A stretch of 13,744 bases of DNA from Planctomycetota bacterium (GCA_021785155.1 JAJYGE010000352.1:1-13744); one strand, 5' to 3'; counted from the stretch's first letter, positions 1-9,029 are shown. The notes: generated from the sequence alone by a model not told the origin. A program made the numbers and translations.

Positions 1-1875
1 TGGTTTCAAGTGGAAGAACATGTCGCCGCCATTGCTGGCACCAAAAGGCCCACCGCCGGCCAGCGACATAAAATTATCAACATTGACGTTATTTTTTGCC
101 ATTTCGCCAAGTGCCAACTGGTGCTTTACCAGCGCATGAAAAGATATTCCTTCCGGAGCCTGCGTGGCAACGAGAATGTGCCCGCTATCCCCCGCGGGAA
201 TAAATCCTTCCGGAATGGTGATCAGCAGATGAATCGTCAAATACAGCGTGGCGGCGGAAAGAATAAGTACCAGCAAGCGGGCCTTGAGCATTCCACGCAA
301 CATCCAGAGATACACTTTGTGGGAGGTATCAAACAATTGCTCCATGAAACGGTATAGAAAATTATGGCGCTGGCCGCGCAGGTCTTTCAACATGCGGCTG
401 CAGAGCATGGGGGTAAGCGTCAGTGAAATCGCGCCGGAAAACAAAATGGCGGCGGCCAGTGTAATGGCGAATTCATTGAGCAATCGCCCGATAATGCCGC
501 CAAGGAAGAGGATCGGGATGAATACCGCCACCAGTGACAGAGTCATGGAAATAATGGTGAAGCCTATTTCCCGCGAAGCGTTGAGTGTGGCCTGCATGGG
601 GGTTTCACCCATTTCAATGTGACGGTATGAATTTTCCAGCATCACGACAGCATCATCGACAATAAACCCCACCGCCAGTGTCAATGCGAGAAGCGAAAAA
701 TAATCTATCGTAAAGTGCAATTCATACATGACGACAAACGTGCCGATGATGGCCAGCGGCATGGCCACAACCGGAATGATCGTGGCGCGGATCGTTCTTA
801 AAAAGCAGAAAATCACGAATGTCACCAGCACCAAGGCCAGGATCAGCGTGAACTTAACATCAAAAACTCCCTGGCGGATGTCCAGAGATTTATCGTACAT
901 GGTGGTAAGCGTGACGGATGGCGGAATGCTCGCCTGTAACTTGGGCAGCATTTTTTCAATGTTATTTACCACTGCAATGGTATTGGCTCCGGGCTGTTTC
1001 TGAATAGCCAGGATAATGGCGCGGCTGAATTTGCCATGTGAATAATACCAGGCCATCATTTTGTCATTGACCACACTGTTGACGACATGGGCGACCTGAT
1101 CCAATCGCACCACAGCGCCGGTAGCCTTGTTATACTGAATGATTAATGGGCGATAGGCGGCGGCATTGGTCAACTGGCCATTGGCGTAGACCTGATAAGA
1201 CTTATGTTCTCCCCAGAGTATTCCCGTGGGTTGATCCACATTGGCGGATTGAATTGTCTGCATAAGCTGATCGACCCCGATACCGCGGGCGGCCAGAGCG
1301 TTGGGGTTTACCTGAATCCGTACGGCGTAGGTCTGAGCTCCGTACACGTTTACGGCCGATACTCCGTCTACTTCGGAGATGGAATCGGCCAGAAGGTTTT
1401 CCGCATAATCATCGACCGTATACATCGGCAGTGTCTTGGATTCCAAGGCCAGAAGCAATATGGGCTGATCCGCGGGATTGACCTTCTGATAGGTCGGCGG
1501 ATTGGGCATATTGTGGGGTAACTGGCCCATAGCCCGCGAAATTGCGGATTGCACATCCTGGGCGCAGTTATTGATGTTACGGTGCAGGGCAAAATTCAGT
1601 GTAATGGACGTTGACCCCTCCGAACTTTGGCTGGTCATTGAATCCAGGCCGGAAATCTGCGTAAACTGTTTTTCCAGCGGGGTTGCCACGGATGAGGCCA
1701 TGGTATAGGGATTGGCACCCGGCAATGCCGCATTGACAACAATCGTGGGCCGGGGGACATCCGGCAGATCACTCACCGGCAACTGCAAATAGGCCATGAT
1801 GCCAAAAAGCAACAGACTCAAGGTCAGCAGCGTGGTGGCGACGGGACGGCGAATGAATATTTCAGATATATTCAC
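1..1875 (-). CDS. RND multidrug efflux transporter, MdtB/MdtC-like (C-terminus cut off by window edge)
   Basis: Inner-membrane proton-driven drug exporter of the HAE1/RND superfamily; the 625 residues present are roughly the first 60% of a normal ~1,030-residue pump. Seen: TM1 after FIRRPVATTLLT (residues 8-30), a periplasmic porter domain (about 35-335), then TM2-TM6. TM4 carries the proton-relay pair Asp407-Asp408 in GFIVDDAVVMLEN, at the AcrB numbering. The TM4-TM6 region (RHIEMGETPMQA, EIGFTIISMTLSLVAVFIP, LTLTPMLCSRML) reads more like MdtB/MdtC than AcrB. The start is GTG at 1875, with AAGG six bases upstream. It overlaps the adaptor stop by four bases (GTGA), so translation is probably coupled. 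MdtB and MdtC pair in enterobacteria; whether a second pump subunit follows lies outside the window. The substrate is unknown. Confidence 0.95.
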   Translation of the reverse strand, partial: MNISEIFIRRPVATTLLTLSLLLFGIMAYLQLPVSDLPDVPRPTIVVNAALPGANPYTMASSVATPLEKQFTQISGLDSMTSQSSEGSTSITLNFALHRNINNCAQDVQSAISRAMGQLPHNMPNPPTYQKVNPADQPILLLALESKTLPMYTVDDYAENLLADSISEVDGVSAVNVYGAQTYAVRIQVNPNALAARGIGVDQLMQTIQSANVDQPTGILWGEHKSYQVYANGQLTNAAAYRPLIIQYNKATGAVVRLDQVAHVVNSVVNDKMMAWYYSHGKFSRAIILAIQKQPGANTIAVVNNIEKMLPKLQASIPPSVTLTTMYDKSLDIRQGVFDVKFTLILALVLVTFVIFCFLRTIRATIIPVVAMPLAIIGTFVVMYELHFTIDYFSLLALTLAVGFIVDDAVVMLENSYRHIEMGETPMQATLNASREIGFTIISMTLSLVAVFIPILFLGGIIGRLLNEFAITLAAAILFSGAISLTLTPMLCSRMLKDLRGQRHNFLYRFMEQLFDTSHKVYLWMLRGMLKARLLVLILSAATLYLTIHLLITIPEGFIPAGDSGHILVATQAPEGISFHALVKHQLALGEMAKNNVNVDNFMSLAGGGPFGASNGGDMFFHLKP

Positions 1876-3200
1876 GGGCGGCCTTTATTCAATTTGTTTA
1901 TTTTGTCGGATGGAGTGTTTCCAATTGTCGCGAATGCGACGGGCCGACGGGTGCTGGCTTGGGATGCAGTCGGCGGCGCGATTAATCCGCTTGTGACGAC
2001 CTCCACAGGCTTGTCGGGAATAACACTTTCCTGCCCGTCGGTGATGACGGTTTCGCCTGCGGACAACCCTTTGCTGATAACCGCCAGACCGTTATAAGAC
2101 AATATTTCCGTAACGGGTTGCATCCGGGCAATATGGTCTTTAACGACGAAAACAAATATACCATCCTGTCCCGTTTGCACCGCTTGAATTGGCACCACCA
2201 GCGCATGTTTTAACAGGGCTACTTGCAGCGTGGCATCAACAAATTCTCCCGGCCAAAGTTCTTCATGGGAATTGGCGAATGTTCCCATGAGTTGAATGGA
2301 GCCGGTGGAATTATCCACCGCATTATTAACGAAGCTCAAATATCCCTCCAGCCGCGGGCCAGGCGCACCATGAGCTTGAACATAGACCGGCAGTTTCGGA
2401 TTGTTCGCCTGCGCTTCGCGAATCTGGTAAAGATCGCGCTGTGGCAGAGAAAAGGAAACATAAATCGGCTTCATCTGGTTGATTACAACAAGATTGGTAG
2501 TGGTGGCTTTTACAGCCGTGCCCGCAAAGGCCTGTAAATTTCCGGCTTTCCCCGTCAACGGAGATTTAATCGTACAGTAGCCAAGATTGATTTGCGCCGT
2601 GGTCACATTGGCTTGGGCGGAATCCACGGCCTTACGTGCCGCCACCAGCGACGCCTTACCATTGGCCACATTAGCCTTGGCCTGATCGTAGGTGGATCGG
2701 TACGCGTCAAACTGGGTCATGGCAAGCGCACCGCCGGTGGTGCCGAGTTTTTGGACGCGCTGCCAGTCTGCAGCGGCGTCAATATAGGCCGCCTGATACC
2801 CATCGAGTTTGGCTTGGGCCACCGTTACATTCGCCTGGGCTTGTCCCAAACCAGCCTGGGCCTGCAAAAGTGCGGCAACAAACGGACGATCATCCAGTGT
2901 GAACAGCACCTGGCCCTCATGTACATCTTCTCCGGGCTTGATGAATACCTTATTAAGAATGCCATCTACCTGGGTTTCCAGTGCTACAGAGGCCACGCTT
3001 TGCACGACGCCGATATTTGTTAGATCAACAGGTACATTTTCCAATGTCACCAAAGAAACTTTGACCGGTGGTAGTACCGCCGCAACGGAGGTTGGAGGTT
3101 TGGAGCATGCGGGAACCACAGCCAAAACGAAAAGGACAAGGGCGGACAAAAAGGCCGGTCGTTTCCTTACACATTTGTGCCGGGACTCAAACAACGTCAA
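1872..3200 (-). CDS. RND efflux periplasmic adaptor (membrane fusion protein, MdtA-like), probable lipoprotein
   Basis: Periplasmic adaptor that links the RND pump encoded just downstream to an outer-membrane channel. The 442 residues begin with a basic stretch and hydrophobic helix (14-31) ending VVPAC, a plausible but imperfect lipobox (Pro at -2) that would lipidate Cys32. Then come a barrel-sandwich half (about 70-104), an Ala/Gln-rich helical hairpin (about 105-205, repeated AQANVTVAQA-type heptads), the second lipoyl half with CTIKSPLTGKAG (209-220), a beta-barrel (about 240-330) and a membrane-proximal domain (about 330-400). The start is TTG at 3200, chosen because GGAG lies 8 bases upstream and an in-frame stop lies at 3216-3218; a second TTG two codons in is less well placed. 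There is no outer-membrane channel gene in the window. Confidence 0.93.
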   Translation of the reverse strand: MTLFESRHKCVRKRPAFLSALVLFVLAVVPACSKPPTSVAAVLPPVKVSLVTLENVPVDLTNIGVVQSVASVALETQVDGILNKVFIKPGEDVHEGQVLFTLDDRPFVAALLQAQAGLGQAQANVTVAQAKLDGYQAAYIDAAADWQRVQKLGTTGGALAMTQFDAYRSTYDQAKANVANGKASLVAARKAVDSAQANVTTAQINLGYCTIKSPLTGKAGNLQAFAGTAVKATTTNLVVINQMKPIYVSFSLPQRDLYQIREAQANNPKLPVYVQAHGAPGPRLEGYLSFVNNAVDNSTGSIQLMGTFANSHEELWPGEFVDATLQVALLKHALVVPIQAVQTGQDGIFVFVVKDHIARMQPVTEILSYNGLAVISKGLSAGETVITDGQESVIPDKPVEVVTSGLIAPPTASQASTRRPVAFATIGNTPSDKINKLNKGRP

Positions 3201-3208
3201 AACCGAAG

Positions 3209-3212
3209 CTCC
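3209..3212 (-). promoter_or_regulatory. Shine-Dalgarno supporting the TTG start of the RND adaptor
   Basis: GGAG on the minus strand, 8 bases before TTG 3200. No ATG or GTG lies between the upstream in-frame stop and the signal peptide, so this site decides the unusual start. Confidence 0.6.
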
Positions 3213-3271
3213 AGATCAAAAGCAGTTCAGCGGACCGGCACACAACACCCTCATCCCGCCGGGTGACGATT

Positions 3272-3300
3272 AGTATAACCCGTGCCGCTATGTGGTTCCA
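3272..3300 (-). promoter_or_regulatory. Possible sigma70-type promoter for the RND adaptor-pump operon
   Basis: Minus strand TATACT (3277-3272, five of six matches to the -10 consensus) lies 17 bases downstream of TGGAAC (3300-3295, only three of six matches to TTGACA). It would give a leader of about 65 bases. The 217-base gap from the lipoprotein gene leaves room for a separate efflux promoter. The weak -35 keeps this tentative. Confidence 0.3.
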
Positions 3301-3417
3301 TAACGCCATACGATTAACAGCGTTGAAAGTTACAAAGCAAACCATCCTCAGACGGGCCGGTTGATTCGAGGATAATAGATATGCGATAACGCCAAAATAA
3401 CATGGCTTAAATTACAA

Positions 3418-4065
3418 TTAATCCATCTTAATTTTGATAACTTTTTGATCGGTGAATATCCGTCCAGTCAGCGCATCCTGAAATTTCACATGAAAAGTGA
3501 TGGCGTGAGTCACCGGTGACTTTTTCCATGGGCAGTCGAAGCAGAACTCGTTAAGTCCAAAGTTGCCGTACCATAATTTTTTCGCCTGACGGGGAGTAAA
3601 CACCCATTTTCCCAGGCGTTGGGAACCATGGGCGATCCCCAGATCAAAGGCTTCAATAGTGAATGTGCCGGTGGCCGGTAATATCAGATTTCCTGGCATA
3701 AGTGTGCGGACAAATACCCGGAATCCATTGAACGCCTTAGAATTGTGCAGGTGGGCAACAGCGGTATCGGCGGTGATGTCAATAGCGTTGACGGTAAAAA
3801 GATCCGCTAAACGGGACGACGGTAATGTGGCAACGTGCGGCGTCCTGGACGCCAGTAGCGCCTTGAGATCCGCAATGGTGGTTTTTTGCTTGAGAAGGGT
3901 GGATTTAAGCGCGGAATTCTGATTTTGCAAGACCACATTCTGATGGTACAGCGGCGCATTTTTATGATAATCGGCACAACCACCGAGAGTAACGGGCAAC
4001 AGCGCCAGCATCGCTATTTGGACAACGCCCAGCCGGAGTACACGGTACACGAAACCAAGAGTCAT
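3418..4065 (-). CDS. Hypothetical lipoprotein with coiled coil and beta-rich C-terminal domain
   Basis: Function not recognised. The protein has 215 residues. A hydrophobic signal (residues 8-26) ends in LGGC, a good lipobox, so Cys30 is probably lipidated. A short Gln/Asn/Leu-rich helix (about 41-72) looks like a coiled coil. The rest (about 85-215) has alternating polar and hydrophobic strands and a CFDCPW pair (Cys175, Cys178) that could form a disulfide. The start is taken as ATG 4065 because GGAG sits six bases upstream; the longer reading from TTG 4077 would put that site inside the gene and has none of its own. It begins 14 bases after the clpP stop, so it is probably cotranscribed and perhaps translationally coupled to clpP. 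The pairing of a protease subunit with an envelope lipoprotein is unexplained. Confidence 0.75.
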   Translation of the reverse strand: MTLGFVYRVLRLGVVQIAMLALLPVTLGGCADYHKNAPLYHQNVVLQNQNSALKSTLLKQKTTIADLKALLASRTPHVATLPSSRLADLFTVNAIDITADTAVAHLHNSKAFNGFRVFVRTLMPGNLILPATGTFTIEAFDLGIAHGSQRLGKWVFTPRQAKKLWYGNFGLNEFCFDCPWKKSPVTHAITFHVKFQDALTGRIFTDQKVIKIKMD

Positions 4066-4071
4066 CAACCA

Positions 4072-4075
4072 CTCC
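4072..4075 (-). promoter_or_regulatory. Shine-Dalgarno fixing the lipoprotein start at 4065
   Basis: GGAG on the minus strand, six bases before ATG 4065 and directly after the clpP stop codon (4082-4080). It favours the shorter 215-residue product. Confidence 0.6.
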
Positions 4076-4079
4076 AATA

Positions 4080-4799
4080 TTATTGATCCGGAGCGTCGGT
4101 ATCGCCACCGGGAGGTGCCATGTCACCCCCGCGACCGGGTGCCGGCGCTTCCATGCGGCCAAGTTTTTTATCAATAACTCCATACGCGATGGCTTCATCG
4201 GCTTCCAACCATAAATTGCGATCACAATCCTTATGGATCTTCTCAACCGTTTGACCGGAATGCTCAGCCATAATTTCATACATCCGCTGCCGCAGGCGAA
4301 TCATTTCCTTGGCTTCAATGGCTAAATCAGTAGCGGTACCCTGCATGACGCCGCCGATCAGCGGCTGGTGAATCATCACCCGGCTGTTCGGCAGGCCATA
4401 ACGTTTGCCTTTTTTTCCAGCGGCCAGGAGCCACGCGCCCATACTGGCGGCCAAACCAACGCAGGTGGTGGCCACATCACAGCGCAAAAACTGTATGGTG
4501 TCATAAATGGCCAAACCAGCGGTAACTGATCCGCCGGGGCTGTTAATATAAAAATTGATATCTGTTTTGGAATCTTCATTGGAAAGAAACAGCAACTGGG
4601 CAATGACCAGATTGGCGATGTCATCATCAATTGGTCCGGCCAGAAAAATTACACGGTCGCGCAAAAGGCGGGAGAATATATCGTAGGAGCGTTCACCCCG
4701 CCCGCTTTTTTCAACGACAATGGGCACCAGAGTATTGGCGGAAGGGCCGTTGCTCATGGCCTGCCGCAGCCTTGTGGCTGGATCACTGGAAAACTTCAT
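4080..4799 (-). CDS. clpP: ATP-dependent Clp protease proteolytic subunit, ClpP family, with Ser-His-Asn triad
   Basis: Cytoplasmic tetradecameric serine peptidase that degrades proteins unfolded by ClpX or ClpA/C. The 239 residues include the oxyanion-hole strand [11 protein letters not shown] (85-95), nucleophile Ser119 in [12 protein letters not shown] and His144 in MIHQP. The handle helix is followed by KDCDRNLW (190-197). Aligned by hand with E. coli and Staphylococcus ClpP, the catalytic Asp position is Asn195 (codon 4217-4215, AAT), while the Asp193-Arg194 pair of the ring-contact sensor is kept. A Gly/Pro/Asp-rich tail (214-239) extends past the usual end. AAGGAG sits 8 bases before ATG 4799. 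The gene lies 99 bases after ccsA and 14 before the lipoprotein start; no clpX is in the window. It is probably one of two ClpP paralogues in the cell (inference). Confidence 0.96.
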   Translation of the reverse strand: MKFSSDPATRLRQAMSNGPSANTLVPIVVEKSGRGERSYDIFSRLLRDRVIFLAGPIDDDIANLVIAQLLFLSNEDSKTDINFYINSPGGSVTAGLAIYDTIQFLRCDVATTCVGLAASMGAWLLAAGKKGKRYGLPNSRVMIHQPLIGGVMQGTATDLAIEAKEMIRLRQRMYEIMAEHSGQTVEKIHKDCDRNLWLEADEAIAYGVIDKKLGRMEAPAPGRGGDMAPPGGDTDAPDQ

Positions 4800-4898
4800 T
4801 CGATACGCTCCTTCTTGCGTTACTCATACCCTGTAAGCGTAGCCGGGCAAACAATCCGTGGCAACCCACCGCAAAAATCTCCGTCCGGGCGAGGGTCC

Positions 4899-6830
4899 TT
4901 ACGTGGCATAGCTGTGTAAACCGACATAGAAAAAGTTCACGCCAATCCAGTTGAACATCATCACCGCAAACCCGACAACGGAAAGCCAGGCCGTCCAATC
5001 CGGCCGATATTTTGGGGTTACAAAACGCAGATGCACAATAATCAGATAGACCAGCCAGGTTACCAGCGCAAAAGTTTCCTTCGGATCCCATTCCCATGGC
5101 CGGCCCCAACTGAAATCCGCCCAAACCGCACCAAAAATAATGCCAGAACCCAAAAACCAGAAACCCATTTGCAAAATGACAATATTCGCGGCATCCAGTT
5201 GCAGGAGAAATTTATTGCGGCGTACCGCCAAATCCGCCGCCGCCGCCGGAGTAGAGGCCTCCGTTGGTCGAGCTTGTGAAAAATCCCCTAAATGCCCGGC
5301 CACCCATGATGAGCCAATACCACTGGCCATAGCCATGGCCGAGCCGCCACCATGCCCCGGGCCATCGCCGGGATTCATGCGATAATATAGCTTTACGAGA
5401 AGATACAACACACCCAGACAGAAGCTCGCCGCAATTAACGCATAACTGCTGATAACGGTATTTACATGAATATATAGCCAATAGGTATTCAGAACACCAT
5501 CCACACGACCGATATTGGCACCGATATTGGCTCCCAGAACAAACGGCACAACAAAGCACGCCGTCATCGCCAGAAAGCCCACAAAACTCATGGCCAGGCC
5601 GAACAGATTGTTCTTCTTCCAATATTCCAGTACCAGGCCGATCACACATCCGACAAATGCCGAACCCAAAACGCTCTCGAATTCATTTTGAATTGGAATC
5701 CGCCCGGCCAGCCACCAGCGCACACCCATGAACAGCGCGTGAACCAGTACGGCGGCAGTAAAGAATATCATCGCCGGCTTGCGCACTGCCGGTACCGCGC
5801 CCACTGCGGCAATAACAAAGAGCGTCAGGGAAATAAAATAAAGAAATACACCCACAATTGTGCCGTCAAATAAGCGGTCATACCACAGTTCCACCAGCCG
5901 CTTGAGATGCGATGGATATACTGCCGGATTAAGGCCTGGAAGGACTTTGGCCAGCGTTTTAATTCCTTCGTTGGCCTCGGAAGCGCTGTTATCCTGCCAC
6001 CCCTGCCCCAATGATATTAAGCCCAGGACAATGCTTAAAGACTGTTGCCGGGTGTAACCGGGAACAGGCTTGATATTGGCATTCATCTTCAACATTTTGC
6101 GCACCACTGATCCGGTGTTCGGCAGCAAATCCAACGGTACCAGCCAATCTCCCGATTTGCTGCCCGTCGCCGGCGGTACAATTTTCATTTCCGAAGAAAG
6201 ATTCTGAAATGTCTCCAGCGCGCGGCTGACTTCCGCCACGCCGGAGCTTAATGCGGCGGTAGAACTGATTTTCACCAGTAGATTATGTACATCCGCGCGG
6301 GCCATAAAATCGGGGCTTACTGTGCCCTGTTCCAGAATTCGCTTGGCCTGGGCCTTGGAAACCAGTCGGCCAAGCCGTTCACGAATCGGCACCGTTTCGA
6401 CAAATATGCAGTTGCGGTTGTCCCAGGCCTGCGGACGAAAGGCCATATCCAATACCGTATAAAGCGGATCCTGTCCGTTGATGCTGTCAAAGCCGCAAAT
6501 CGTTTGCACCGTTTCGCTGGCCCAACTGGCAATGGTCTTAACCTGATCGTTGTTCTGCACCGCCAGAATCCGCAGCGGCGCAAGGTTGATCTGTTTCTTG
6601 AACGCAGTGCGGTTCTGATGTTGAATTTCCTCCGTGCGCCGCATGAGCTTCATGCTGGGAATCGGATTGACCTGCGGCGAACCAGGACCGATTTCCGGGT
6701 GCCCCGCCGGCATATCCGCCGGTGAACCCTGCTGAATGGGCATGGTCGCCCGCGCATTGATTACCGTCATGGCCGGAATCGCGGTGCTCAGTGCTGTGAC
6801 CAAAAGAAAGACGACTTGTTTAATCTTCAT
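4899..6830 (-). CDS. ccsA: Cytochrome c biogenesis protein CcsA/ResC-like, with large extracytoplasmic N-terminal domain
   Basis: Haem-handling half of the System II cytochrome c synthase, working with ResB (encoded immediately upstream) to carry haem across the membrane and attach it to apocytochromes. The 643 residues start with a probable cleavable signal (1-28, ending ARA). A soluble region follows (about 30-315) with LRILAVQNNDQVKTIASWA (86-104), which resembles the extra domain of CcsA forms in PVC and Bacteroidetes lineages. The membrane core (about 325-640) has RWWLAGRIPIQNEFESV (371-387), HVNTVISSYA (455-464), the WWD haem motif WGRPWEWDPKE (575-585) and C-terminal His639; His455 and His639 are candidate haem ligands. 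A Gly/Ala/Ser-rich insert (about 486-535) separates two helices. GAGGTG sits 5 bases before ATG 6830. The gap to resB is 23 bases, so one operon. Confidence 0.95.
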   Translation of the reverse strand: MKIKQVVFLLVTALSTAIPAMTVINARATMPIQQGSPADMPAGHPEIGPGSPQVNPIPSMKLMRRTEEIQHQNRTAFKKQINLAPLRILAVQNNDQVKTIASWASETVQTICGFDSINGQDPLYTVLDMAFRPQAWDNRNCIFVETVPIRERLGRLVSKAQAKRILEQGTVSPDFMARADVHNLLVKISSTAALSSGVAEVSRALETFQNLSSEMKIVPPATGSKSGDWLVPLDLLPNTGSVVRKMLKMNANIKPVPGYTRQQSLSIVLGLISLGQGWQDNSASEANEGIKTLAKVLPGLNPAVYPSHLKRLVELWYDRLFDGTIVGVFLYFISLTLFVIAAVGAVPAVRKPAMIFFTAAVLVHALFMGVRWWLAGRIPIQNEFESVLGSAFVGCVIGLVLEYWKKNNLFGLAMSFVGFLAMTACFVVPFVLGANIGANIGRVDGVLNTYWLYIHVNTVISSYALIAASFCLGVLYLLVKLYYRMNPGDGPGHGGGSAMAMASGIGSSWVAGHLGDFSQARPTEASTPAAAADLAVRRNKFLLQLDAANIVILQMGFWFLGSGIIFGAVWADFSWGRPWEWDPKETFALVTWLVYLIIVHLRFVTPKYRPDWTAWLSVVGFAVMMFNWIGVNFFYVGLHSYAT

Positions 6831-6853
6831 TACATCACCTCGTAAGAATCCAC

Positions 6854-8944
6854 CTATGTTGTCGCCGCCGTTGAGCCAGGCGAAGATTCACCCGATCTCT
6901 TTTGCGCCGCGGCAAATCTGGCCAACTGCTGCTTTTTTATATTAAGCAAAACAGGCTTGACATAAAAGGCATAACCAATTCCAAAAATAATCATAATTAC
7001 GCCGACAATCATCGGATACAGGCCGTTGGTATTGCCAACTCCCAGTACAGTAAACGGCGTGCCATTACCCTGCCGTCCGAAGCGTGCCTGAAAAAAATGC
7101 TGCCCGGCCAGGGTTGCCGGGTGATTCAGGTGAATCAACTCCACAACAGACTTATGGGTTTTGGGATTGGTAAATCGCACCGTGCTGAGAAAATCGCGCG
7201 GAAAGCTGTTACCACCGGGATAGAATTTTTCTTTGCATGCCAGCAGGGTCAATGCATCAGGCAGTTTCCATTGCAGCGTGGAAAAGACAAAACTCACCTT
7301 TCCCGTTCCGGGCACATTGACCGCTGTTGGCGCGAGATCGCCATGCAGACCGAATTGCTGGAATGGCACAAATATCTGATTATCTGACCATTTTCCGCGC
7401 GATACCGCCAACTGTAAAACACAGTGCCCCATGGTCTGCTCCAACTGTGGACGTCGCTGGGCTACGGGAATAAGTTCAGGTCGGTATACCACATTGGCCA
7501 ACTCCTGCACTGAAATGCTAAATGGAATGCCCGCCACCGCGGTAGCCACCGGATGACCGATCGCAATGGGATATTGCGTTACCGCCCCACCGGCCGCGCG
7601 TTGGATCACGGTGAGTTTGCCCGATTTATGCTCCACAATCCAAAATTGGTATCGTCGCGCATCTTCATAGCGAATATGAAGTTGATGGTCGATCTTATCG
7701 GGAATCAGTTCCCGTTTGCCGTGATTAAAAATAAAATCGACGGTTTTTGTCGGATACCGGAACAGTGCCACCCGTTGAAAGTGAAATGGTGTTTTACCGC
7801 CATTTGCCCGATACACGTCAATCATATAAGCCTGACTGCTGGCCCCCTGATATCCCTTGGACAGCAGGGGCATTTTAATTTCCCGCCGGGGGATGATCGT
7901 ATAGGGTGTGCCGGGAAGAGTTACTTTTTCATTGGGTTTAATCACCAGCACTTTCCGGAAATGATCCGCCGGAATATTGATGATCAGTGCGTTATTACCG
8001 TTAAAACTTGTGGTAATATCGCGCAGCCGTCGGGCACTGGGATGGTAAAGATATTCAATGCCGCATGGCAAACCGGAATCCGCCACGCGCAGTCGTGGTG
8101 TTTTCGCCAGCAGCCATTGCCCTCCGCTGGCCATCCCGGTAGCACTTAAATTAAATTCCAATGCGGGTTTACGCGCCGGTTGACCCGGTTGACGTTCAAC
8201 CGCCAGGGCTTCCAGGCGGGTGTATGGATAATACCCCACTACCCGAACCTTCAAGCCCGCCAATGACGGTGAAAGCTCCTCCGTCATTTTCGCGGGGACG
8301 GCGATATTCATCGGATGATGATTTTTGGTCGAACGCTCTCGAAACAACGGCAAGGAAGGCAGCGGCAGCATGGCGGATTTGCTTGACGCGTTACTGGCCT
8401 CCATGAATAAAGCCCGTTCAGAATTGTCATAATAATGATGCACGGTTTGATGGAGAAAAATCCGAACCATACCCTCTTTTTTCAGTCCGAAATAAAAGAA
8501 CAGTCCCACCAATAGCGTGATAATGCCCGTATGCACCGTCCACACGCCGAGCTTGTAGAGCGTTAACGGAATTCTTCGCAGCGTGACCGTAATTAAAGTT
8601 GTCGCCAGCAGCGCCATGAGGACAACCATGGGTGGTGCATTAAAAAAGCCCATGGTCGATACATCAAAATAACTGCGCACGCTTGGTAAGCCCGAACCAA
8701 TGGCAATATAGGCTGTGGTTAAGAAAAGCCAGACCAGCCCCAGCTTAACTGAACTGAAAAATCGCACCAACCGTCCAATTGGGCCCTTGTATGTGGCCAG
8801 GCGATCAAGAAATCGACCAACCGCCGCCGGACCACGACCGAGACGCAACATCATACGCTCCGCCAACCATAATGGCGGTGCTACTTTGGATTCTCCAGCC
8901 GGTGACATTATGCCGGGGGTTGGTGCTTCAAGCGTACGAGTCAT
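6854..8944 (-). CDS. resB: Cytochrome c biogenesis protein ResB (Ccs1/CcsB-like)
   Basis: Partner of CcsA in System II cytochrome c maturation, thought to hold apocytochrome and haem on the outer face of the inner membrane. The 696 residues have three N-terminal membrane helices (about 66-87, 104-122, 131-153), a very large periplasmic domain (about 155-640) and a fourth helix (642-663) before a basic cytoplasmic tail. His138 in WTVHTGI (TM3) fits the conserved membrane His of ResB, and LIHLNHPATLAGQHFFQ (603-619) matches the family's signature before the last helix. A 60-residue cytoplasmic N-terminus precedes TM1. Start ATG 8944 has GAGGA five bases upstream. It is the first gene of a probable resB-ccsA-clpP-lipoprotein unit, behind a CRP-like box and a -10 element. 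Confidence 0.92.
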   Translation of the reverse strand: MTRTLEAPTPGIMSPAGESKVAPPLWLAERMMLRLGRGPAAVGRFLDRLATYKGPIGRLVRFFSSVKLGLVWLFLTTAYIAIGSGLPSVRSYFDVSTMGFFNAPPMVVLMALLATTLITVTLRRIPLTLYKLGVWTVHTGIITLLVGLFFYFGLKKEGMVRIFLHQTVHHYYDNSERALFMEASNASSKSAMLPLPSLPLFRERSTKNHHPMNIAVPAKMTEELSPSLAGLKVRVVGYYPYTRLEALAVERQPGQPARKPALEFNLSATGMASGGQWLLAKTPRLRVADSGLPCGIEYLYHPSARRLRDITTSFNGNNALIINIPADHFRKVLVIKPNEKVTLPGTPYTIIPRREIKMPLLSKGYQGASSQAYMIDVYRANGGKTPFHFQRVALFRYPTKTVDFIFNHGKRELIPDKIDHQLHIRYEDARRYQFWIVEHKSGKLTVIQRAAGGAVTQYPIAIGHPVATAVAGIPFSISVQELANVVYRPELIPVAQRRPQLEQTMGHCVLQLAVSRGKWSDNQIFVPFQQFGLHGDLAPTAVNVPGTGKVSFVFSTLQWKLPDALTLLACKEKFYPGGNSFPRDFLSTVRFTNPKTHKSVVELIHLNHPATLAGQHFFQARFGRQGNGTPFTVLGVGNTNGLYPMIVGVIMIIFGIGYAFYVKPVLLNIKKQQLARFAAAQKRSGESSPGSTAATT

Positions 8945-9002
8945 CTTGTTCCTCTACCGCAGGGGTTGACATCACAGTACCGTGCCAAGCCCGAAAGAGT
9001 GG

Positions 9003-9008
9003 ATTGTA
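9003..9008 (-). promoter_or_regulatory. Candidate -10 element of the resB-ccsA operon promoter
   Basis: Minus strand TACAAT (five of six matches to consensus) at 9008-9003, predicting a start near 8996 and a leader of about 50 bases. There is no convincing -35 hexamer 16-18 bases upstream, which would be normal for an activator-dependent promoter. A CRP-type box lies at the matching class II distance. Confidence 0.45.
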
Positions 9009-9029
9009 GCGAATTGCTCGCCGCAAGTC

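Noticed and set aside
3344..3373. 6-bp inverted repeat ATCCTC/GAGGAT as a terminator after the lipoprotein gene
   Set aside because: The loop is 18 bases and no T-run follows on the minus strand; too weak to call an intrinsic terminator.
7553..8149. 198-residue plus-strand open frame
   Set aside because: Lies wholly opposite the well-supported resB gene and has no recognisable domain; it is the antisense shadow of resB codons.
8964..8969. Plus-strand TTGACA near the resB start
   Set aside because: No -10 at the right distance and no plus-strand gene downstream for it to serve.
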